NCBI GenBank assembly: GCA_003550325.1
Contig: QKWP01000778.1
Coordinates: 147,430-211,429, forward strand
DNA from: Gigaspora rosea
Taxonomy: Eukaryota; Glomeromycota; Glomeromycetes; Diversisporales; Gigasporaceae
Direction of reading: 5' to 3'
DNA length: 64,000 bases
Positions 57,749 to 64,000 of the stretch are shown one piece after another; the stretch's first letter is position 1; every line of letters begins with the position of its first letter. The notes below the pieces were generated by a model. That model was not told the DNA's origin. It saw only the letters and a list, made by a program, of their open reading frames with translations, and searched no databases. The position numbers and the translations under genes were made by a program.

Positions 57749-58780
57749 TGGGTGTGGCGACTTAGGGAAGTTGGTAAGTTGTCACCCCCAAGTGGCAGGT
57801 CTAGGGTTCAAATCCCACTGGCAACGCTTTGGAAAAATAGACCTGTGTTAGGGTAACCATTTCCTGTCGATCAGTTGGGTATATTACCTGTAGTCCTTGG
57901 TTACCATCTTGAATGGGAGCTTTCGGGTGAAGTTGTGTCCAGTGACACAGCCAAATCCAAGGAACCGGGGAAATGGAAACCCATTTGGAAAGTCCTAAGT
58001 AAGGAGGTAGCAACGATCTTCAACGGTGCTACCAGAACCGGAATATTGGAAACCGGAGCTGGAGAACTGGATGATATGACCTTCGGAGTAGAGGGTCCAC
58101 CAACCTGGCCGCCGGAGCCGTACCGGAGGAAAAGGACCTATGTTCTGGAATTAGGTACCAGGGGAAGAAAAACCATAGTAGCACCTAATGCTAGGTAGAT
58201 CAACCCTTCCGGGCCAACTGGTTTGGAAGTTTGGGGCACCCGGTGATGGACCGGTAGGAAAGTAATGGTAGGTACCGGGGTCGGTGTGAACCTTACAAGG
58301 GCAGAAGTAGGTAATGGTAGCGGTTAGGTACCCCCTGACTGCAAGTTGCTTGCCTCAGTGAGTGCGTAAGTTACCGAAGTGTAGGTAATACCTGTGTGGG
58401 ACAGGGACTGCTCTACCAAGTTTACCCGCGAGGATAAATTAGTCCTAAGGGGATGTAGGTAGCATCCGGGACTGTCTTCGACTGACTAATGTATCGGAGG
58501 GCTGTACCGGTGATCACAAGTAGGATTGACATGCGAAGCGTTGGACCAGAGGGTTTAAATAGACAATCCCCTAGTTGGGTTGTAGGTATGGCAACTAGTG
58601 TAGAACCTTCGGGCGGACTACTTAAATTAGACAACCAAAAGTTGTACGTGTGGCTAGTTGTACTCTCATTCAATGTAACTCAATTGTGGGTGCGCCCAAA
58701 GAGGCGCCCTTGATCCACAGGCTTGATTAAATAAACTCTGACCCAAAGAGGGAACTTTAACACAAAAAAAAAAATAAATA
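57749..58780 (+). mobile_element. tRNA-headed GC-rich retroposon (SINE-like), ~1 kb
   Basis: Starts TGGGTGTGGCGACTTAGG with an A-box-like TTAGGGAAGTTGGTAAG and a perfect B-box GGTTCAAATCC (57808-57818), spaced as in a tRNA. A body of about 900 bp, far GC-richer than its surroundings, follows. It ends in CACAAAAAAAAAAA then (AAAT)n. AATAAATAATTCCGCAA at 57732-57748 and 58781-58797 is a 17-bp target duplication, though the site lies in a host tandem repeat containing this motif. No long conserved frame; the two small frames inside carry no recognisable domain. Much longer than usual SINEs. Confidence 0.75.
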
Positions 58781-59659
58781 AATAAATAATTCCGCAACTT
58801 TTATTAAAATATTAAATGTATTCCGCATATAATTTTAAAATCCAATTTTAAACACTGTCTGGGTCTGGTCCAAAGTCTGTAGATTGGTTTGAGTTCAAAT
58901 ATATTTATATGTATTTTTTGGTGCTAAAAAAGTTTATTTAGTGCATAAAGTTAGAATTCATTAGTAAAATTTTGTGAATCATAAGATTTTATAGAATTTT
59001 ATTAATAAAATTCTTAAAATTTACAAATTTTTATTAATTAATTCTAACTTTATGCACTAAGTAAACATGTTTAGCATTTAAAAATACATCAAATCGGTAT
59101 AATTATTTTTATTTTACTTGAAATTTAGAGAATTTTGGATTTTTGATCAAAAAAGTCAAATTTAAGCATCATTTCTCCAAATTTCAAGTAAAATAAAAAC
59201 AACTTTGCTTATTTAATGTATTTTTAGGTGCTGAACAAGTTTATTTAATCCTTAAAGTTAGAATTAATTAGTAAAATATTATGAATCATAAGATTTTATT
59301 AAATTTTATTAATAAAATTCTATAAAATGTTATTATTCACCAAATTTTACTAATTAATTCTAACTTAATGCATTAAGTAAACTTGTTTAGCACCTAAAAT
59401 ACATTAAATTTGTAGAGTTGTTTTACTTTACTTGAAATTTGGAGAAAAGGTGCTTAAATTTAACTTTTTTGATCAAAAATCTAAAATTATGCATCTATTC
59501 TCTAAATTTCAAGTAAAATAAAACCAATTATGCCAATTTGAAATATTTTTAAATACTATACATGTTTACTTAGTGCATAAAGTTAAAATTAATTAATAAA
59601 AATTTGTGATTATAAGATTTTATAGAATTTTATTAATAAAATTCTATAAAATCTTATAG

Positions 59660-60242
59660 TTCACAAAATTTTACTAATTAATTCTAACTTTATGCACTAA
59701 TTAAACTTATTCAGAAACTAAATATATATTAAATCAGCAGGATTGTTTTTATTTTACTTGAATTTTGGAGAAAAGATGCTTAAATTTGTCAAAAATCAAA
59801 AATTATGCATCTAATATCTAAATTTCAAGTAAAATAAAAACAATTATGCCAAAATCACCTGGTAGGAAGTACAATGTACGAAATAAAGCTCACTGGCCTA
59901 ACCAATAGTAGAACACCAACTGCTTTACAAGAAGTTAGAAGTAGTACAAAAATGTATTATGAAATCCAGTTGGGAGTAGCTATATCATATAGGAGGAGTG
60001 AGAGCTAGCATGCTGAGGATAGGGGTGGTTCTTACTTGGGCCAGTTACGCAACATAGCCGGTGCTCACCTACTTTTAGGGGAAGTATCTGCTAACCAATC
60101 CAGATAGCATATCTGCAGTAATATACGATGGATTACTGAGAGTAGTGGGTAAAGCTTAGCTTGGCCCCCACCAGCGTATGGGTAATCTCAGAACACCAAG
60201 GTTTAGGAAGTAACTGTGAGGTTCGATCGTCTTGGCAAGGCC
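59660..60242. repeat. Exact 583-bp direct duplicate, left copy (assembly artefact likely)
   Basis: Reads the same, base for base as far as I checked, as 60244-60826. It includes satellite plus the first part of the retroposon. Confidence 0.9.
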
Positions 60243-60243
60243 N
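60243..60243. other. Assembly gap (single N)
   Basis: A lone N separates the two identical 583-bp blocks. This is the pattern expected when two contigs with overlapping ends are placed side by side without merging. Confidence 0.95.
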
Positions 60244-60826
60244 TTCACAAAATTTTACTAATTAATTCTAACTTTATGCACTAATTAAACTTATTCAGAA
60301 ACTAAATATATATTAAATCAGCAGGATTGTTTTTATTTTACTTGAATTTTGGAGAAAAGATGCTTAAATTTGTCAAAAATCAAAAATTATGCATCTAATA
60401 TCTAAATTTCAAGTAAAATAAAAACAATTATGCCAAAATCACCTGGTAGGAAGTACAATGTACGAAATAAAGCTCACTGGCCTAACCAATAGTAGAACAC
60501 CAACTGCTTTACAAGAAGTTAGAAGTAGTACAAAAATGTATTATGAAATCCAGTTGGGAGTAGCTATATCATATAGGAGGAGTGAGAGCTAGCATGCTGA
60601 GGATAGGGGTGGTTCTTACTTGGGCCAGTTACGCAACATAGCCGGTGCTCACCTACTTTTAGGGGAAGTATCTGCTAACCAATCCAGATAGCATATCTGC
60701 AGTAATATACGATGGATTACTGAGAGTAGTGGGTAAAGCTTAGCTTGGCCCCCACCAGCGTATGGGTAATCTCAGAACACCAAGGTTTAGGAAGTAACTG
60801 TGAGGTTCGATCGTCTTGGCAAGGCC
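60244..60826. repeat. Exact 583-bp direct duplicate, right copy
   Basis: Right-hand partner of 59660-60242; continues without break into the rest of the retroposon. Confidence 0.9.
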
Positions 60827-61235
60827 CTTGCACCTACTTGGGAATATAGAATCAGCAATATGAGAGAAGCAGTGAATATAGTAACTATATAGTAAGTAGC
60901 GGAATGACAAAATAGGGAGTAGTCCAAAAATCCAGGTTATACAGAAAATGGAGTATGGAAAGCTCTAGTAGGTTTAGGTCACAGATAGTCAAGAATGTCT
61001 GAGTCTCTTGTACTTAATATAGTATAATATTGTATCACATAATATATACAAACATATACTTAATAATAAAGTCTTCGGGGCATGACCTTATCTTAAAAAT
61101 AAAAAAAAACAATTATGCCAATTTGATGTATTTTTAAATACTAAACATGTTTACTTAGTGCATAAAGTTAGAATTAATTAATAAAAATTTGTGAATTATA
61201 AGATTTTATAGAATTTTATTAAATTAATAAAATTC

Positions 61236-61799
61236 TGAACTCTTTCTGACGATCATTTGTACAAATTTCTGAACAAAAGAAAAACAAAAAATTTTTTAGT
61301 AAAAGACGAAGTAGCTGTATATAATACTGGTTTTTATAAAGGTCAACCTTTTCTTCTATTCAGGGGGCTCCTTTATATATTCAACATGCAAGCCAGAAGC
61401 GCCGGTTGTGCAAGATAACTATTAGTGGGTGCCCTTGGTACAAGAAATTCTAGTGGAAGTTTTCTTTCGTCGACAAAGTTTTCCAGTCTGGCTAGGCGGT
61501 GAACTAAAAAATGAGTTTTTCAATACTCTCTCTAAGGTTTTTTTGGTTACAAGAACATATTTGACCATATACCCTCTACCATATTCTCGCTTGAAGCAGT
61601 TTTTTTGGAATTTTTGACAGAAAGTGGGAATTTCGGCATACCCCCTTCAAAAGATCGGCATTGTTGTTCCTATCCTAATCGAGAAGAAGGCATACAAGTA
61701 GATAAACAGGAACAGATGTATAATAAGACATGGCACAATAGAGTAGGCAGATCTGTGGAACTAAATTTCAGAACGTTCTTTTGTTTCTTTTATGTACAT
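61236..61799. other. Unrecognised stretch, somewhat GC-richer
   Basis: Two short + strand frames (61429-61617 and 61605-61817) read plausible mixed composition, e.g. VWLGGELKNEFFNTLSKVFL, but I recognise no family and no exon structure. Could be a decayed gene. Confidence 0.3.
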
Positions 61800-62632
61800 C
61801 ATCAGAAAATTTTTTAGATAGATACTAATCGATATATAACAATTAATCGTTTTATATCGATTAAAAAATAATGTTATATATCGATAAACTAGATAAAACT
61901 CGATATATATCTATAATCGATATATATCGTAATTAAATATAAATCGATATACATCAGCTAATCGATTATTATCATGTACATTTGAATCGATAAATAACGA
62001 TTATAAGTTATTAATCGTTATATAGCAGATAGCAGATAGTAGACCATCTACTATCTGCTATCCGCTATATAACGATTAATAACTTATAATCGTTATTTAT
62101 CGATTCAAATGTACATGATAATAATCGATTAGCTGATGTATATCGATTTATATTTAATTACGATATATATCGATTATAGATATATATCGAGTTATATCTA
62201 GTTTATCGATATATAACGTTATTTTTTAATCGATATAAAATGATTAATTGTTATATAGAGTGTCTTCAATTAAAAGGGCCCATTTTTACATATATTTTAT
62301 TTTGAGATATTTGAGTTTAATTATTTGTTTTGATTTTCGGACTGATCCGGGATCAATCAAATTTCACGATATTGATTGGTTAAAGACGGCAGGTGACTAT
62401 TGGGTAAACTCGTGACGTGTTGGCTCTACGCAGCCTCATGTAATTTTTCTTTTTACATTATCTTGATTTTTTATTATGTAATTCGACTTTCATTTATAAT
62501 TAAAAAAAGTCAATCATGTCAAAATTTATATGAATTTAACGAAAACTCATTTTTCAAAAAAATGTAAAAATGGGCCCTTTTAATTGAAGACACCCATATA
62601 TCGATTAGTATCTATCTAAAAATTTTCTGATG
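61800..62632. repeat. Giant palindrome of TATATCGAT-type sequence
   Basis: Arms of about 240 bp mirror each other around 62043 (GATAGTAGACCATCTACTAT C) with a 2-bp centre. Outer ends CATCAGAAAATTTTTTAGAT AG and complement. A 339-bp MITE interrupts the right arm, and the intact left arm shows the original site. Confidence 0.9.
62258..62596. mobile_element. 339-bp MITE nested in the giant palindrome
   Basis: Ends GTGTCTTCAATTAAAAGGGC CCATTTTTACAT and complement, TATA on both sides (62254-62257, 62597-62600). Interior carries GGACTGATCCGGGATC. Insertion is proven by comparing the two palindrome arms. Confidence 0.9.
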
Positions 62633-62814
62633 CACTATCAAATTAAGGTTTTGCATACAATGCGTGTCAATATTTTAGCCTTATTGTAATACATTATTTT
62701 TTTCAGACTTTTTTTTTTATTTTTTTTATACAGTATTTCGATTAAAATAAGTATTAGGTTTTAGTTTTTATTTTCTTTTTTCGCTATTACTAATTAGTTT
62801 ATTGTAATTCATAG
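62633..62814. other. Non-coding, T-rich
   Basis: Nothing recognised. Confidence 0.5.
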
Positions 62815-64000
62815 ATTTTATTTCTACCGGAGAAGATGAAATAGAATGTAAAGATCTGAACCAGTATGGCCAGAACTGGTATACGAGTAAACTGGATAAG
62901 TACCAGTTTCTAGTTTTCATTTTTTTTTTATTGTTTCCATTCTTCTTACTAAATAGCTTTTTTTTTTATAAGTTTTATTTCTACCGGGAAAGGTAAAATA
63001 GAATATAGAGATCCAGATTGGGGAAGGGCCAGAACTGGTACACAGGAAATATTAAAGTGGGTGCTAATTATTATTCAATATTTCTTTTATTCTAATCATG
63101 AATTCCTTTGGGTAACCATCCGGTAAAATACGATAATTTTTTAGTTGCGACAAATTGGCCCTTCTACGTGTAACTGGATAAGTACCAGTTTCTAGCTTTG
63201 TTGTTTTCCATTCTTTTTACTAATTGGCTTTTTTTTATAGATTTTATTTCTACTGGGAAAGTTAAAATAGAATGTGAGATCTGGACTGGAGAAGGACTAG
63301 AACTGGTATATGTATAACCAGATAAGTACCAGTTTTTAGCTTTCGTTTTTTCTTGTTGTTTTCCATTCTTCTTATTAATTGGCTTTTTTTTATAAGTTTT
63401 ATTTCTACTAGGAAAGGTGAAATAGAATCCAAAAAGGGCCAAAACTAGTATATACGTAACCAGATAAGTGCCAGTTTCTAGCTTTTATTATTTTTTATTG
63501 TTTTCACTCTTCTCATTAATTGGGGTTTTTTATAAGTTTTATTTCTACCAGGGAAGGTAAATTAGAATATGGAGAGCTGGACTAGAGAAGGACTAGAACT
63601 GGTATACATATAACCGGATAAGTACCAGTTTCTAGTTTTCATTTTTTCTTGTTGTTTTCTGTTCTTCTTACTAATTAGCTTTTATTTTATTTTATTTTTA
63701 TTAGGAAAGGTGAAATGAAATGTATAGATTTGGACTAGAAAGGGCCAAAACTGGTACATGCGTAACTGGATAAGTACCAGTTTTTAGTTTTTGTTTTTTT
63801 CTTGTTGTTTTCCATTCTTTTTACTAATTGGCTTTTTTTTTATAAGTTTTATTTCTACTAGAGAAGGTGAAATAGAATATGGAGATCTGAACTAGGGAAG
63901 GGCCAGAACTGGTACATGCGTAACCAAATAAGTACCAGTTTCTAGTTTTCATTTTTTTCTTGTTGTTTTCCATTCTTCTCACTAATTGGCTTTTTTTTTT
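62815..64000. repeat. ~155-bp satellite, at least seven units, runs off the window
   Basis: TTTTATTTCTAC marks units at about 62816, 62973, 63242, 63397, 63537, 63690 and 63847; spacings are mostly 140-157, with one 269-bp interval that holds extra sequence (about 63055-63165). Each unit carries GGGCCAGAACTGGTA … TAAGTACCAGTT, a conserved hairpin. Lysine-rich open frames on the opposite strand are by-products. Confidence 0.85.

Larger units (their letters stand above)
56373..58857. mobile_element. hAT-type element with exact 8-bp duplication, carrying two nested insertions
   Basis: TCTGGGTC occurs at 56365-56372 and 58858-58865. Ends are CAGTGTTTAAAATTGG and its exact complement. Both ends are studded with ATTCCGCA/TGCGGAAT motifs (56393-56525 and 57640-57748 plus 58790-58830), likely transposase-binding repeats. 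Nested within are a 292-bp MITE (57091-57382) and a 1032-bp retroposon (57749-58780). Without these the element is about 1.1 kb. No transposase frame. Confidence 0.9.
59853..61104 (+). mobile_element. Second long SINE-like retroposon (size inflated by assembly duplication)
   Basis: A GC-richer segment starting AATCACCTGGTAGGAAGTAC and ending AATAAAGTCTTCGGGGCATG ACC… then an A-rich tail. CAATTATGCCAA, within a run matching up to 17 bp, lies at 59841-59852 and 61110-61121, a target duplication in the host satellite. Allowing for the 583-bp duplicate, the true length is about 670 bp. GAGGTTCGATCG resembles a B-box but lies far from the 5' end. No long frame. Confidence 0.65.
58920..61235. repeat. 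Satellite of alternating palindromes (~310-bp unit)
   Basis: Type A palindromes (TTAGTGCATAAAGTTAGAAT T … complement) at about 58935-59085, 59240-59385, 59560-59700 and part at 61135-61235 alternate with type B palindromes (ATTTTACTTGAAATTTGGAG A … complement) at about 59105-59195, 59420-59520 and 59740-59840. Interrupted by a retroposon at 59853-61104. Confidence 0.85.

Noticed and set aside
57801-58713. Several 70-107-codon frames in the GC-rich retroposon
   Set aside because: Overlap on both strands in GC-rich DNA with few stops; no recognisable domain and no frame spans the element.
61429-61817. Host gene
   Set aside because: Two short overlapping frames without recognised domain, splice structure or regulatory signals; left as unrecognised.
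63164-63442. Lysine-rich 92-codon frame
   Set aside because: Its sequence repeats with the ~155-bp satellite.

Overview
The window looks like nuclear DNA from an AT-rich, transposon-laden fungus. An arbuscular mycorrhizal fungus of the Rhizophagus type (Glomeromycotina) is my best guess. This is inference from three things: LINEs whose ORF1 carries RRM-like domains, a FAR1-type MULE transposase with short fungal introns, and long AT-rich gene-poor stretches. Only two host genes look intact. One is a seven-exon METTL5-type 18S rRNA adenine methyltransferase (40935-42047, +). The other is a secreted double-psi beta-barrel (barwin/expansin-like) protein with a Thr/Pro-rich linker and an Asp/Glu-Lys-Asn tail (43821-44999, -). 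They are convergent, 1.8 kb apart. Almost everything else is mobile or repetitive.

Layout. 1-8111: two broken LINE copies (RT, RNase H, zinc knuckle) on the + strand, sharing LINE and flank at a constant 4233-bp offset but separated by a single N at 5207. 9090-10170: a ~250-bp tandem array. 10633-14355: a decayed MULE transposase gene with a 643-bp TA-flanked MITE sitting inside its second intron. 14988-16204: a small inverted-repeat unit with telomere-like runs. 17353-24716: a near full-length LINE on the - strand (ORF1, APE endonuclease, RT, RNase H, zinc knuckle), broken by several frameshifts and stops. 25354-29554 and 30310-33491: nested foldback elements. 34453-37165: a 2.7-kb hAT-type element with perfect 8-bp target duplication. 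37380-38230: a decayed LINE ORF1. 38434-40817: a modular foldback element ending 118 bp before the METTL5 start codon. 49021-52775: small MITEs, a perfect cruciform and a tRNA-headed SINE. 56373-58857: a hAT-type element with exact 8-bp duplication, containing both a hAT MITE and a ~1-kb GC-rich tRNA-headed retroposon. 58920-61235: a satellite of alternating palindromes, hit by a second retroposon and by an assembly fault (583 bp repeated around an N at 60243). 61800-62632: a giant palindrome with a nested MITE. 62815-64000: a ~155-bp satellite running off the window.

No operon, CRISPR array or phage is present. The main biological interest is the density of nested non-autonomous elements whose target duplications and terminal repeats can be read exactly, the long GC-rich tRNA-headed retroposon, the ORF1-stop-ORF2 in-frame arrangement of the LINE, and the CpG-decay signature between LINE copies. 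Two Ns mark joins that should not be read through biologically.
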